A stretch of DNA of 64,000 nt from Pseudomonas brassicacearum. GTDB taxonomy: Bacteria > Pseudomonadota > Gammaproteobacteria > Pseudomonadales > Pseudomonadaceae. Position numbers and translations under genes: made by a program. The DNA is taken from the NCBI RefSeq assembly GCF_009601685.2, contig NZ_CP045701.2, positions 4,960,001 through 5,024,000 of the forward strand, in the 5' to 3' direction. Every line of letters begins with the position of its first letter. Within the stretch, counting starts at the first letter, position 1. Of this stretch, positions 1 to 11,999 are shown one piece after another. Under the pieces are notes generated by a model that ran no database searches, had not been told where the DNA came from, and was given only the letters and a program-made list of their open reading frames with translations.

Positions 1-2
1 TC

Positions 3-278
3 CTGCCAAAAGGCGCCCAGGCAGTGGTCGACGTGGCGAGCTGGACCCGCCCGGCGGTGTTCGACTGGCTGCAAGAGAAAGGCAATGTCGATGAAACCGA
101 AATGCATCGCGTGCTGAACTGCGGCGTGGGCATGATCATCTGCGTGGCCCAGGAGCACGTCGAGACGGCCCTGAACGTACTGCGTGAAGCCGGCGAACAG
201 CCTTGGGTCATCGGCCAGATCGCCACCGCGGCCGAAGGCGCTGCACAGGTCGAGCTGAAAAACCTTAAGGCGCACTGA
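3..278 (+). CDS. purM: Phosphoribosylformylglycinamidine cyclo-ligase, C-terminal part
   Basis: This is the last 91 codons of PurM (AIR synthetase), which closes the imidazole ring in the fifth step of de novo purine synthesis. The frame is open from the window edge, so the start lies outside. The visible part includes the family's C-terminal stretch with [14 protein letters not shown], which belongs to the glycine-rich nucleotide-binding fold, and ends in a short lysine-rich tail. The stop codon shares one base with the purN start (TGATG), as in the translationally coupled purMN operon of gammaproteobacteria. Identification rests on this motif plus the purN neighbour. Confidence 0.95.
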   Translation: MPKGAQAVVDVASWTRPAVFDWLQEKGNVDETEMHRVLNCGVGMIICVAQEHVETALNVLREAGEQPWVIGQIATAAEGAAQVELKNLKAH

Positions 279-928
279 TGTCCGCAACCTGTGACGTGGT
301 GGTGCTGCTGTCCGGCACCGGCAGCAACTTGCAGGCCTTGATCGACAGCACACGGACCGGCGACAGCCCGGTCCGTATCCGCGCGGTGATTTCCAACCGC
401 GCCGATGCCTACGGCCTGCAACGCGCCAAGGAAGCGGGCATCGATACCCGAGTCCTGGATCACAAGGCGTTCGAAGGCCGCGAAGCCTTCGACGCCGCGC
501 TGATCGAACAGATCGACACCTTCAATCCGCAACTGGTGGTCCTCGCAGGCTTCATGCGCATCCTCAGCGCCGGCTTCGTGCGTCACTACCAGGGCCGCCT
601 GTTCAATATCCATCCCTCGCTGCTGCCCAAATACAAAGGGTTACACACTCACCAGCGGGCGCTGGAGGCCGGAGACACGGAGCATGGCTGCTCGGTGCAC
701 TTTGTCACCGAGGAACTCGATGGCGGACCACTGGTCGTACAGGCAGTAATACCGGTAGAGTTGCACGACACGCCGCAAAGTCTGGCGCAACGGGTCCATG
801 CCCGCGAGCACCAGATCTACCCGATGGCCGTGCGTTGGTTTGCCGAAGGAAGGCTGACCCTCGACGATCGCGGTGCCTCACTGGACGGCCAGTTGCTCGC
901 CGCCAGCGGCCATTTGATTCGATACTAG
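278..928 (+). CDS. purN: Phosphoribosylglycinamide formyltransferase 1
   Basis: PurN transfers a formyl group from 10-formyl-tetrahydrofolate to GAR in purine synthesis, in the cytosol. The 216-residue protein has the usual length. It opens with the nucleotide-binding LLSGTGSNLQAL loop, and the catalytic core is visible as LAGFMRILS, then FNIHPSLLPKYKG (active-site Asn-His) and later the conserved Asp in TEELDGGP. The ATG overlaps the purM stop by one base, so the two are coupled. The family assignment is secure. Confidence 0.97.
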   Translation: MSATCDVVVLLSGTGSNLQALIDSTRTGDSPVRIRAVISNRADAYGLQRAKEAGIDTRVLDHKAFEGREAFDAALIEQIDTFNPQLVVLAGFMRILSAGFVRHYQGRLFNIHPSLLPKYKGLHTHQRALEAGDTEHGCSVHFVTEELDGGPLVVQAVIPVELHDTPQSLAQRVHAREHQIYPMAVRWFAEGRLTLDDRGASLDGQLLAASGHLIRY

Positions 929-936
929 GAGATTTT

Positions 937-1650
937 ATGCGTCGCGCCCTGCTCTTCGCTTGCGCTCTGCTTGCCCTGCCCCTGGCACAGGCTGCAGAAC
1001 TTCAACCATTCTCCGCCAGCTACACAGCCGACTGGAAACAGTTGCCCATGAGCGGCACCGCCGAGCGCAACCTGACCAAGGAGGCCAACGGCACCTGGAA
1101 GCTGAGCTTCAAGGCTTCGATGATCATCGCCAGCCTGACTGAAGAAAGCACCCTGACCCTGGACAAGGACACCCTGCTGCCGCAGTCCTACCACTTCGAA
1201 CGAGGTGGCCTGGGCAAGGCCAAGAAGGCCGACCTGGACTTCGACTGGAACACCAAGATGGTTACCGGCACCGATCGCGGCGACGCGGTCAAGCTGCCGC
1301 TCAACCGTGGCATGGTCGATAAATCCACTTACCAGTTGGCCCTGCAGCACGACGTGGCAGCCGGCAAGAAAAGCATGAGCTATCAGGTCGTGGACGATGG
1401 CGAAGTCGATACTTATGACTTCCGCGTCCTGGGCTCTGAAAAGGTCGACACCAAGGCCGGCCAGATCGACGCCATCAAGGTCGAGCGCGTGCGCGACCCG
1501 ACACAAAGCAAGCGCATCACCGTGCTCTGGTTCGCCAAGGACTGGGACTACCTGCTGGTGCGCCTGCAACAGGTCGAGACCGACGGCAAGGAGTACAACA
1601 TCATGCTCCTGGACGGTACGGTCAACGGCAAGACCGTGAAAGGCAGCTGA
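937..1650 (+). CDS. DUF3108 domain envelope protein
   Basis: A 237-residue protein with a clear signal peptide (MRRALLFACALLALPLAQAA, cleavage after AQA), so probably periplasmic. The rest matches the DUF3108 pattern found downstream of purN in pseudomonads: a beta-rich domain opening FSASYTADWKQLPMSGTAER and ending with VETDGKEYNIMLLDG. The start at 937 is chosen because AGGAG stands eight bases upstream and the signal peptide begins there; a longer frame from 835 would overlap purN. The biochemical role is unknown. It is followed at once by a strong terminator. Confidence 0.85.
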   Translation: MRRALLFACALLALPLAQAAELQPFSASYTADWKQLPMSGTAERNLTKEANGTWKLSFKASMIIASLTEESTLTLDKDTLLPQSYHFERGGLGKAKKADLDFDWNTKMVTGTDRGDAVKLPLNRGMVDKSTYQLALQHDVAAGKKSMSYQVVDDGEVDTYDFRVLGSEKVDTKAGQIDAIKVERVRDPTQSKRITVLWFAKDWDYLLVRLQQVETDGKEYNIMLLDGTVNGKTVKGS

Positions 1651-1664
1651 TCGACGCCGATAAC

Positions 1665-1693
1665 AAAAAGCCCCGCACATGCGGGGCTTTTTG
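1665..1693 (+). terminator. Rho-independent terminator of the purMN operon
   Basis: AAAAAGCCCCGC-ACAT-GCGGGGCTTTTT: a 7-bp GC stem with a four-base loop flanked by A and T runs, 15 bases after the DUF3108 gene. The flanking runs could make it work in both directions. Confidence 0.92.
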
Positions 1694-1942
1694 TTGCCTG
1701 GATTTCATGGCCACCCGCTCCCACAGGTATTGGCCTTCATCATGAGCATTGTGTCCCACATGAAATCTTCTTCATGAAAGCCCCCTGCGACCGAATGCCG
1801 CGCACTGCCTGGCCTGCAGGAAGCGTGCGACTTTCATGAAAACTTCTTAACGCGCCGAAGCGTTTACTTAGCACGCTACCAAAATCTATAACAAAGTCCT
1901 GCACACGCCTTGCTGCAGATAACAGAGATTGGAGCTTGCAAG

Positions 1943-2137
1943 ATGACTGTGAAAGTAACTGAACGCGACGACGCCCACATGTCCCACGAAGGTATTGCCG
2001 CCGGTATCCGGATCTGGGATGTGCATCAACAGGATTTGCTGGTGGGGATGTTCCACTCCGAAACGGACGCCCACAGCTACAAGGCCGAGCTGGAGCGTGA
2101 GGAACGGCAGCGCTCGCGTGAGACCGCAGAGTCCTGA
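1943..2137 (+). CDS. Small conserved hypothetical protein
   Basis: A 64-residue acidic protein, MTVKVTERDDAHMSHEGIAA..., without signal peptide or membrane segment. GGAG lies eight bases before this ATG, which is why it is preferred to the upstream in-frame ATG at 1910. The sequence has a short beta-rich part (IRIWDVHQQDLLVGMFHSE) and a charged helix at the end (YKAELEREERQRSRE). I recall similar small proteins at this place in fluorescens-group genomes but know no function. It sits alone between a terminator and a palindromic repeat. Confidence 0.6.
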   Translation: MTVKVTERDDAHMSHEGIAAGIRIWDVHQQDLLVGMFHSETDAHSYKAELEREERQRSRETAES

Positions 2138-2166
2138 ACAACAGAAACCCCATGGACCTATGCCCC

Positions 2167-2191
2167 TGTGGGAGCAAAGCTTGCTCCCACA
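2167..2191. repeat. Palindromic intergenic repeat (REP, GTGGGAGC type)
   Basis: TGTGGGAGC-AAAG-CTTGCTCCCACA, a near-perfect hairpin of the family repeated many times in this window. It lies 30 bases after the small gene and may also act as its transcript end. Confidence 0.85.
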
Positions 2192-2258
2192 GACTCCCAC
2201 AGTTTCCCTGGAGACCTCTGCAGATGCTCCAGGTTTTGTGTTTAGCTTGCTGTCCGGC

Positions 2259-2798
2259 TTACCACATCAAATCATCAGGAATCTGATACGCCGCGTACGG
2301 ATCATCAGCATCCACTTCTTCGGTCTGGGTGTTGAGCTGGACTATGCGTTGGGGGTCGCGTTCCTGGATCTTCAGGGCCGCCTCGCGCGGGATCACTTCG
2401 TAGCCGCCGGCATGGTGGACGATCGCCAGCGAGCCGCTGCTCAGCTTGTTGCGCATCAGGGTATTGACCGAGATGCGCTTGACCTTCTTGTCGTCGACGA
2501 AGTTGTAATAGTCCTCAGTGGTCAGCTTCGGAAGGCGCGAGACTTCGATCAATTGCTTGATCTGCGCGGCCCGGGCCTTCTGTTCGGCCTTTTCCTGCTG
2601 CTGACGGTTGAGTTCCTGGTCGCGCTTGACCTTTTCGGCCATGGCCTCCTGGGCGGCACGCTGCTGGGAGTCATCCAGTTCGATCTGGCCTTTATGGGCC
2701 AGGCGTTGCTGCTTCTGTTTCTCTTTGCCGACCTGCTTGGCCTGCTTTTGGTTGACCAGCCCTGCTTTGAGCAACTGGTCGCGAAGGGAAAGGCTCAT
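2259..2798 (-). CDS. DUF2058 family protein
   Basis: A 179-residue, highly charged cytosolic protein. The N-terminal half (MSLSLRDQLLKAGLVNQKQAKQ..., then Gln/Lys/Glu-rich to about residue 85) is predicted long helix or coiled coil; the second half (LPKLTTEDYYNFVDDKKVKRI... to YAAYQIPDDLMW) is the conserved globular part. This matches the DUF2058 (YaiL-like) family, sometimes labelled nucleoprotein or polynucleotide-associated. It lies 26 bases downstream of mazG on the same strand, so co-transcription is likely. Function unproven. Confidence 0.85.
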   Translation of the reverse strand: MSLSLRDQLLKAGLVNQKQAKQVGKEKQKQQRLAHKGQIELDDSQQRAAQEAMAEKVKRDQELNRQQQEKAEQKARAAQIKQLIEVSRLPKLTTEDYYNFVDDKKVKRISVNTLMRNKLSSGSLAIVHHAGGYEVIPREAALKIQERDPQRIVQLNTQTEEVDADDPYAAYQIPDDLMW

Positions 2799-2824
2799 GG
2801 TGCTTACTCACTTAGGCAACGGCC

Positions 2825-3661
2825 TCAGCCACAGCTGGGCAAATTCTTTTCCTGACGTTTGGCTTCGCCCCACAAGGCGTCCAACTCTTCGAGGGTGCAA
2901 TCTTCCATGGGACGATGGGTGTCGCGCAATGCCTGTTCGATAAATCGGAACCGCCGCTCGAATTTTCCGTTGGCGTCGCGCAGTGCGGTTTCCGGGTCGA
3001 CCTTGAGGTGACGAGCCAGGTTCACCACGCTGAACAGCAGATCGCCGATCTCGTCGCTGATGGCCTCCGGATCGTTGTCGGCCATGGCTTCGAGCACTTC
3101 GTCCAATTCCTCACGGACTTTGTCGAGCACCGGCAGCGGGCCAGGCCAGTCGAAACCGACCTGACCGGCACGCTTTTGCAACTTCGCCGAACGGGACAAC
3201 GCAGGCAGTGCCCCCGGTACATCGTCGAGCAACGACAATTGCTCGGGCGCCGACGCTTTCTCAGCTCGTTCCTCAGCTTTTATTTCCTCCCAGCGCTGCT
3301 TGACCTGTTCTTCGCTCAGGCGCGGGATATCCACGGGCGCGTACAGATCACCGGTAGGGAACACATGGGGATGGCGACGGATCAGCTTGCGGGTGATGCT
3401 GTCGACCACGCCGGCAAATTCGAAGCGATTTTCTTCCCGGGCCAACTGGCTGTAGTACACCACCTGAAACAACAGGTCGCCCAACTCGCCCTGCAAGTGA
3501 TCGAAGTCGCCGCGCTCGATGGCATCGGCCACTTCGTAGGCTTCTTCCAGGGTATGGGGGACGATGGTCCGGTAGGTTTGCTTGATGTCCCACGGGCAGC
3601 CGTACTGCGGGTCCCGCAGGCGGTTCATCAGATGGAGCAGGTCTTCAAGGCTGTACATCAA
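2825..3661 (-). CDS. mazG: Nucleoside triphosphate pyrophosphohydrolase MazG
   Basis: MazG hydrolyses NTPs and dNTPs to monophosphate and pyrophosphate and cleans the nucleotide pool; in E. coli it also lowers ppGpp. The 278-residue protein has the two-domain layout: N-terminal MazG domain with CPWDIKQTYRTIVPHTLEEAYEV and the Mg-binding EEAYE...GELGDLLFQ pattern, a linker, then a second domain with VREELDEVLEA and DEIGDLLFSVVNLARHL. It stands just downstream of relA on the same strand, the classic relA-mazG order. A palindromic repeat separates the two genes. Confidence 0.97.
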   Translation of the reverse strand: MMYSLEDLLHLMNRLRDPQYGCPWDIKQTYRTIVPHTLEEAYEVADAIERGDFDHLQGELGDLLFQVVYYSQLAREENRFEFAGVVDSITRKLIRRHPHVFPTGDLYAPVDIPRLSEEQVKQRWEEIKAEERAEKASAPEQLSLLDDVPGALPALSRSAKLQKRAGQVGFDWPGPLPVLDKVREELDEVLEAMADNDPEAISDEIGDLLFSVVNLARHLKVDPETALRDANGKFERRFRFIEQALRDTHRPMEDCTLEELDALWGEAKRQEKNLPSCG

Positions 3662-3715
3662 TCCATCCCATCACAAATAACCCTGTGGGAAATAATCCAA
3701 TAGGAGCAGCCGGTG

Positions 3716-3758
3716 GTGAGAGCCTGTGGGAGCAAAGCTTGCTCCCACAGGCTCTCAC
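3716..3758. repeat. 43-bp palindrome (REP) between mazG and relA
   Basis: Perfect inverted repeat whose arms begin GTGAGAGCC and end GGCTCTCAC around a core GTGGGAGCAAAGCTTGCTCCCAC. It lies 15 bases past the relA stop and can form a strong hairpin in the relA-mazG transcript. Confidence 0.88.
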
Positions 3759-3773
3759 ATTTTCGGACTGCGC

Positions 3774-6020
3774 TTAACCCGGCGTCCGGTTGCGCCGTGT
3801 CTCGATGATGTTCGGCAACTGGGAAATCCGCCCCAGCAACCGCCCCAGCGCATCCAGCCCCGGAATTTCGATGGTCAGGGACATCAGTGCAGTGTTGTCT
3901 TCCTTGTTCGAGCGGGTGTTGACCGCCAGCACGTTGATCCGCTCGTTCAGCAACACCTGGGACACGTCACGCAGCAGACCGGATCGGTCGTAAGCGCGGA
4001 TGACGATGTCCACCGGGTAGGTGAGCACCGGCACCGGCCCCCAGCTGACCTGGATGATCCGCTCCGGCTCGCGACCGGCCAGTTGCAGCACCGAGGCACA
4101 ATCCTGGCGGTGAATGCTCACGCCACGGCCCTGGGTGATGTAGCCGACGATCGCATCCCCTGGCAATGGCTGGCAGCAGCCCGCCATTTGGGTCATCAGG
4201 TTGCCCACGCCCTGGATCTGGATATCGCCGCGCTTGCCCGGCTTGTAGCCGGTGGCCTTGCGCGGGATCAGCTCCAGTTGCTCGTTGCCCCGCTCCGGCT
4301 CCACCAGTTGCTGGGCGAGGTTGACCAACTGCGCCAGGCGCAGATCGCCGGCACCGAGGGCGGCGAACATGTCCTCGGCGGTTTTCATGTTGGCTTTTTC
4401 GGCCAGCTTGTCGAAATCCACCTGCGGCAGGCCCAGGCGACCGAGTTCGCGCTCGAGCAGGGTCTTGCCGGCGGCGACGTTCTGGTCGCGGGCCTGCAAC
4501 TTGAACCAGTGGACGATTTTCGCCCGCGCCCGCGAAGTGGTGATGTAGCCCAGGTTCGGGTTCAGCCAGTCACGGCTCGGCGTGCCGTGCTTGCTGGTGA
4601 TGATCTCAACCTGTTCACCGGTCTGCAGGCTGTAGTTGAGCGGCACGATCCGCCCGTTGATCTTGGCGCCACGGCAGTTGTGACCGATCTCGGTGTGGAC
4701 CCGGTAGGCGAAGTCCAGCGGCGTCGCGCCCTTGGGCAGGTCGATGGCGTGGCCGTCGGGGGTGAAGATGTAGACCCGGTCCGGCTCGATATCGACCCGC
4801 AGCTGTTCGGCCAGGCCGCCGATGTCACCCAGTTCCTCATGCCACTCGAGCACCTGACGCAGCCAGGAGATTTTCTCTTCGTAGTGGTTGGACCCGGACT
4901 TGACGTCAGTGCCCTTGTATTTCCAGTGGGCACACACACCCAGCTCGGCTTCCTCGTGCATGGCATGGGTGCGGATCTGCACTTCCAGTACCTTGCCCTC
5001 GGGGCCGATCACTGCGGTGTGCAGCGAGCGATAGCCGTTTTCCTTGGGGTTGGCGATGTAGTCGTCGAACTCCTTCGGAATGTGCCGCCACAAAGTATGG
5101 ACGATCCCCAGCGCGGTGTAGCAGTCGCGCATTTCCGGAACCAGCACGCGAACGGCGCGAACGTCGTAGATCTGGCTGAATTCCAGACCCTTGCGCTGCA
5201 TTTTTCGCCAGATCGAGTAGATGTGCTTGGCTCGGCCACTGATGTCGGCTACCACGCCGGTGGCCTGCAATTCTTCCCGCAGTTGGGTCATCACATCGGT
5301 GATGAAACGTTCGCGATCCAGGCGCCGTTCATGCAACAACTTGGCGATCTGCTTGTATTGATCGGGCTCCAGGTAGCGGAAGGACAAGTCCTCCAGCTCC
5401 CACTTGATGTGACCGATGCCGAGACGGTGGGCCAGGGGTGCGTAGATGTCGAACACCTCCCGGGCGACGCGATTGCGTTTTTCGTCATCGGCAGACTTCA
5501 CGGCGCGGATCGCGCAGGTGCGTTCGGCCAGCTTGATCAGCGCGACGCGCACGTCGTCGACCATCGCCACCAACATCTTGCGCAGGTTTTCCACCTGGCC
5601 CTGGGTGCCCAGCACCATGGACTGGCGCGGGCTGAGGCTGGCGCTGATGGCCGCCATGCGCAGCACGCCGTCGATCAACTTGGCCACCACCGTGCCGAAA
5701 CGCTGGCTGACCACCGGTAGCTGGATCTGCCCTTCGCGCACGCCGCGGTACAACACCGCCGCCACCAGCGAATCCTGGTCGAGCTTGAGGTCAGCGAGAA
5801 TTTCGGCGATCTCCAGGCCCGTCTGGAAACTCGAGGTGCCTTCGGACCACAGGTTCTTCGCTGCGTTGTGTTGCTGTTCCGCCTCGCGAGCGAACTCGCA
5901 GGCGGCTTTCAAGGCTTCGCGATCCAGTGCCGGATCGATACTGACCGCGTGATCGAGCCAAGCCTCGAGATTGATACTGCCGTCGGTGTTGATCGGCTGG
6001 TGTGCTCTCACCTGTACCAT
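3774..6020 (-). CDS. relA: GTP pyrophosphokinase (ppGpp synthetase I)
   Basis: RelA makes (p)ppGpp on stalled ribosomes when uncharged tRNA enters, starting the stringent response. At 748 residues it has the full family length. In order: a degenerate hydrolase domain without the catalytic HD pair (around residues 30-200), the synthetase domain with EFDDYIANPKENGYRSLHT (the acidic EFDD typical of RelA rather than SpoT) and HAMHEEAELGVCAHWKYK, a TGS domain (VYIFTPDGHAIDLPKGATPLDFAY), a zinc-finger-like segment with CCQPLPGD and a C-terminal ACT domain. The missing HD pair distinguishes it from SpoT. Neighbours mazG and rlmD support the call. Confidence 0.97.
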   Translation of the reverse strand: MVQVRAHQPINTDGSINLEAWLDHAVSIDPALDREALKAACEFAREAEQQHNAAKNLWSEGTSSFQTGLEIAEILADLKLDQDSLVAAVLYRGVREGQIQLPVVSQRFGTVVAKLIDGVLRMAAISASLSPRQSMVLGTQGQVENLRKMLVAMVDDVRVALIKLAERTCAIRAVKSADDEKRNRVAREVFDIYAPLAHRLGIGHIKWELEDLSFRYLEPDQYKQIAKLLHERRLDRERFITDVMTQLREELQATGVVADISGRAKHIYSIWRKMQRKGLEFSQIYDVRAVRVLVPEMRDCYTALGIVHTLWRHIPKEFDDYIANPKENGYRSLHTAVIGPEGKVLEVQIRTHAMHEEAELGVCAHWKYKGTDVKSGSNHYEEKISWLRQVLEWHEELGDIGGLAEQLRVDIEPDRVYIFTPDGHAIDLPKGATPLDFAYRVHTEIGHNCRGAKINGRIVPLNYSLQTGEQVEIITSKHGTPSRDWLNPNLGYITTSRARAKIVHWFKLQARDQNVAAGKTLLERELGRLGLPQVDFDKLAEKANMKTAEDMFAALGAGDLRLAQLVNLAQQLVEPERGNEQLELIPRKATGYKPGKRGDIQIQGVGNLMTQMAGCCQPLPGDAIVGYITQGRGVSIHRQDCASVLQLAGREPERIIQVSWGPVPVLTYPVDIVIRAYDRSGLLRDVSQVLLNERINVLAVNTRSNKEDNTALMSLTIEIPGLDALGRLLGRISQLPNIIETRRNRTPG

Positions 6021-6120
6021 CTTTACTTACCTTCCCTACGACGCAGATTCAATGCGTCAACTTCGCTGACCTTCATGCCCGTGTTTGCGCCCAGGGCTGT
6101 GGCGGGTTGGCACGAACGGG

Positions 6121-7491
6121 TCAGTCGGACAAGCCATCCTGGCTCGCTTCAAATAACGCCATGGCCTCGACATGCGCCGTTTGAGGAAACATATCGAGAA
6201 TCCCGGCACGTTTTAACCGGTAGCCCTGCTTGATCAGTTCGACCGTATCCCGGGCCAAAGTTGCCGGGTTGCACGATACATAGACCAATCGTTTGGCACC
6301 CAGGGACGACAGCTTGCGCACCACCTCGAAAGCACCGTCACGGGGTGGGTCCAAGAGTACCGCAGAAAAGCCCTCGCCGATCCATTCGGCATCCGCCAGA
6401 GGCTGGGATAAATCGGCCTGAAAAAAGGCAGTGTTATTCAAATTGTTGCTGACGGCATTGGCCGCCGCACGATCCACCATGGTCTGCACGCCTTCGACGG
6501 CCACCACCTGGCGCACGCTTTTGGCCAGCGGCAAGGCAAAGTTGCCCAGGCCGCAGAACAGGTCCAGCACCCGCTCCTCGGCTTGTGGCGCCAGCCATTG
6601 CAAGGCTTGGGCGATCATTGCCTCGTTGACCCCGGCGTTCACCTGGATGAAATCCCCGGGCCGGTAAGCCAGTTCAAGGTCCCAGGCATCCAGGCGAAAC
6701 CCCAGGGCCTGCCCAGGCTCGACCGGTTGCGGCTCGCCTTCACCATGCAACCACAACTGGGCTTCATGAAACGCGCAGAAGTCCTTGAGGATCGTCAGGT
6801 CGGCGTCGGACAACGGCGCCATGTGCCGCAGCAATACCGCAAGAGACGAACCGGCGAACAACTCCACATGTCCCAACGCATGGGGTTTGCTCAAGCGACG
6901 CAGCATGTCCGGCAGGCGGCTCATGATCGGCTGCAAGGGCTGTACCAGCACCGGGCAATCACCGATAGCGACGATGTCCTGGCTGCCGACGGCACGAAAA
7001 CCCACTTCGAGTTTTTTCGCCTTCTGGTCCCAACGCACCGCCACCCGGGCGCGACGCCGGTAACCGAACTCCGGCCCGCTCAGGGGGGCGGCCCATTCCT
7101 GCGGCGCCACTCCGGCCACCCGCGACAACTGTTCGGCGAGCATGCGCTGTTTCAGGGCGAGTTGTTCGTCATGGGGCAAATGCTGGACGCTGCAACCGCC
7201 GCAACGACCGGCATGGCTGCACGGCGCCGCACGACGAAGGTCACTGGGCAGGAACACACGCTCGGTGCGTGCCTCGACCACTTTGCCATGGGCACCGAGT
7301 ACCCGAGCCTCGACTTCTTCGCCAGCCAGGGCACCGATGACAAACCAGGTGCGCCCGTCAACAAAGGCGATGCCCCGGCCATCATTGGCCAGACGCTCGA
7401 TGGTCAAGCGCTGCTTTTTACCGGTGGGCACTTGCGGGGCCCTGCTTCCGCCGCTGGGCTGGAAGCGCAAGCCTCTTTCTTGCTTGGCCAT
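6121..7491 (-). CDS. rlmD: 23S rRNA (uracil1939-C5)-methyltransferase
   Basis: RlmD uses S-adenosylmethionine to methylate U1939 of 23S rRNA. The 456-residue protein has an N-terminal TRAM domain ([25 protein letters not shown]), the cysteine cluster for the 4Fe-4S centre ([15 protein letters not shown]), the SAM-binding [16 protein letters not shown] and the catalytic [10 protein letters not shown] with the nucleophilic Cys. This order defines the RumA/RlmD/TrmA group; the iron-sulphur cluster and 23S context favour RlmD. Its ATG overlaps the cysM stop by one base, so translation is coupled to cysM upstream. Confidence 0.95.
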   Translation of the reverse strand: MAKQERGLRFQPSGGSRAPQVPTGKKQRLTIERLANDGRGIAFVDGRTWFVIGALAGEEVEARVLGAHGKVVEARTERVFLPSDLRRAAPCSHAGRCGGCSVQHLPHDEQLALKQRMLAEQLSRVAGVAPQEWAAPLSGPEFGYRRRARVAVRWDQKAKKLEVGFRAVGSQDIVAIGDCPVLVQPLQPIMSRLPDMLRRLSKPHALGHVELFAGSSLAVLLRHMAPLSDADLTILKDFCAFHEAQLWLHGEGEPQPVEPGQALGFRLDAWDLELAYRPGDFIQVNAGVNEAMIAQALQWLAPQAEERVLDLFCGLGNFALPLAKSVRQVVAVEGVQTMVDRAAANAVSNNLNNTAFFQADLSQPLADAEWIGEGFSAVLLDPPRDGAFEVVRKLSSLGAKRLVYVSCNPATLARDTVELIKQGYRLKRAGILDMFPQTAHVEAMALFEASQDGLSD

Positions 7492-8393
7492 CAGTTGGGC
7501 GCGTCGAAAATGCCGGTCGACAGGTAACGGTCGCCACGGTCGCAGATGATCGCGACGATCACCGCATTCTCAACTTCCTTGGACAGGCGCAGCATCCCCG
7601 CCACGGCACCGCCCGAGGACACGCCGCAGAAGATGCCTTCTTCGCGGGCCAGGCGACGGGTCACGTCCTCGGCTTCGCTCTGGGCCATATCGATGATGCG
7701 GTCCACGCGGTCGGCCTGGTAGATCTTCGGCAGATATTCCTCGGGCCAGCGACGAATGCCCGGGATGGCCGAACCTTCCATCGGTTGCAGGCCGATGATC
7801 TGCACGTTCGGGTTCTGTTCTTTGAGGTAGCGCGAGGTGCCCATGATGGTGCCGGTGGTGCCCATCGAGCTGACGAAATGGGTGATGGTGCCATCGGTCT
7901 GGCGCCAGATCTCAGGGCCGGTGGTGGTGTAGTGGGCCTCGGGATTGTCGCCGTTGGCGAACTGGTCCAGCACCTTGCCACGACCCTCGGCCTGCATGCG
8001 CTCGGCCAGGTCCCGGGCGCCTTCCATGCCCTGCTCCTGGGTCACCAGGATCAACTCGGCACCGTAGGCGGTCATCGCCGCCTTGCGCTCGGCGCTGGAG
8101 TTGTCGGGCATGATCAGGATCATCTTGTAGCCCTTGATCGCCGCCGCCATCGCCAGGGCAATACCGGTGTTGCCGGAAGTCGCCTCGATCAGCGTATCGC
8201 CGGGCTGGATCTGCCCGCGCAATTCGCCACGGGTGATCATCGACAGCGCCGGCCGATCCTTGACCGAACCCGCCGGGTTATTCCCTTCGAGCTTGAGCAA
8301 AAGCGTATTGGTGGTCACGCCAGGCAAGCGCTGCAAGCGGACCAGCGGAGTGTTGCCGACGCAATCGGCGATGGTTGGGTACTGCAAAGTCAT
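7491..8393 (-). CDS. cysM: Cysteine synthase B (O-acetylserine sulfhydrylase)
   Basis: A PLP enzyme that makes cysteine from O-acetylserine and sulfide, or S-sulfocysteine from thiosulfate. The 300-residue protein begins [21 protein letters not shown]; the PLP lysine is in [12 protein letters not shown], the substrate loop in [12 protein letters not shown], and the glycine-rich phosphate loop in [11 protein letters not shown]. Short length and the RRWPEEYLP segment favour CysM over CysK. The start at 8393 is taken by family alignment; an upstream GTG would only add a low-quality 22-residue lead. Confidence 0.95.
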   Translation of the reverse strand: MTLQYPTIADCVGNTPLVRLQRLPGVTTNTLLLKLEGNNPAGSVKDRPALSMITRGELRGQIQPGDTLIEATSGNTGIALAMAAAIKGYKMILIMPDNSSAERKAAMTAYGAELILVTQEQGMEGARDLAERMQAEGRGKVLDQFANGDNPEAHYTTTGPEIWRQTDGTITHFVSSMGTTGTIMGTSRYLKEQNPNVQIIGLQPMEGSAIPGIRRWPEEYLPKIYQADRVDRIIDMAQSEAEDVTRRLAREEGIFCGVSSGGAVAGMLRLSKEVENAVIVAIICDRGDRYLSTGIFDAPN

Positions 8394-9057
8394 GGCGTAT
8401 TCGCAATCCGGGCTGCGGGGGCGCCTATCATACCGGCAAACCTGGCGAGGCCATATCACGCAAAGTAAGGGGGTTATGGCTTATGGGAATAAGCGAGGCG
8501 TAAGCCGGGGGCACTGCTGTGTGGAAGTAATCCTTTCCCTACAGAGCCGAGAGCTCAGATCGTGCACACATACCTGCTGTAAGCACCGTCTGTCAGCATT
8601 CCTTCTGCCTGCTTGTGGGCTCGTTCCTTTTACATGGAGGGCAAGCATCCCAGGCTATCTGGCTTTTGCACCGTGTTTCTTTACAGTTGCACCGCTAAAC
8701 GTACAAGCAGGATGCAAAGCAATAACGATGGTCAACGCTTGGTGGAAACAAAGAGATCCGCAGCCCAGCGCCCGGCTACGCTTTGACTGGGTGGGGGGTC
8801 GTGGAACGCTTACGTTTTTGGGACCGTTTCGCGCCACGGCGAGAGCACGCTCCCTTGCAATAGGGTCCACGTTCGATGAGCTATGGGGCGTTACCTGTCC
8901 CAAAGCAACTGCAAGACGACAGGAGCGTATCCGAACGGGGACAAGTTATAAGACCTATTTTACAAAGATCCCCCGCCCGCAAATCGCTACACTGCGCAGG
9001 TAATGCGTGCCGGATGCGCGCAATGCTCAATCAGACCGCTGGATGCAGGAGACAAGT
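8394..9057. other. Unassigned 664-bp gap between cysM and gacS
   Basis: No gene I can support. Open frames exist on both strands (for example 8655-8903 minus), but their composition is Arg/Ser/Pro-rich and unlike real proteins of this genome. The base composition is lower in GC than the neighbours. Near 8478-8506 the segment GGCTTA can pair either with TAAGC 12 bases on or with TAAGCC 23 bases on. The gap must hold the divergent cysM and gacS promoters, but I cannot place them with confidence. Confidence 0.5.
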
Positions 9058-11808
<2,751 letters not shown>

Positions 11809-11866
11809 TCCAGGGCAATATCCTGGGAACCGGATTCGCTGAAAATCCACGTTCCGACCCAGGACC

Positions 11867-11970
11867 GTAGGAGCTGCCGAGCGAAGCGAGGCTGCGATCT
11901 TTACGCTGACGATTGAGTCGCAAGCGAAAGATCAAAAGATCGCAGCCTCGCTTCGCTCGACAGCTCCTAC
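11867..11970. repeat. Long inverted repeat (GTAGGAGCTG ... CAGCTCCTAC type)
   Basis: Two arms of about 35 bp (GTAGGAGCTGCCGAGCGAAG.. and its reverse ending ..CGACAGCTCCTAC) each followed by GCGATCTTT or AAGATCGC, around a short spacer. Second repeat family of this window, here between gacS and ldhA. Confidence 0.85.
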
Positions 11971-11999
11971 GAACTTGTTTTTTGTGCCCGGAGGCCGCC

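Noticed and set aside
3726..5720. 664-codon open frame on the plus strand opposite relA
   Set aside because: It mirrors relA, which has full family motifs; the plus frame is His/Leu/Gln/Val-rich, typical of an antisense shadow in GC-rich DNA.
8655..8903. 82-codon minus-strand frame between cysM and gacS
   Set aside because: Composition and lack of ribosome site are unlike real genes here; no family recognised.
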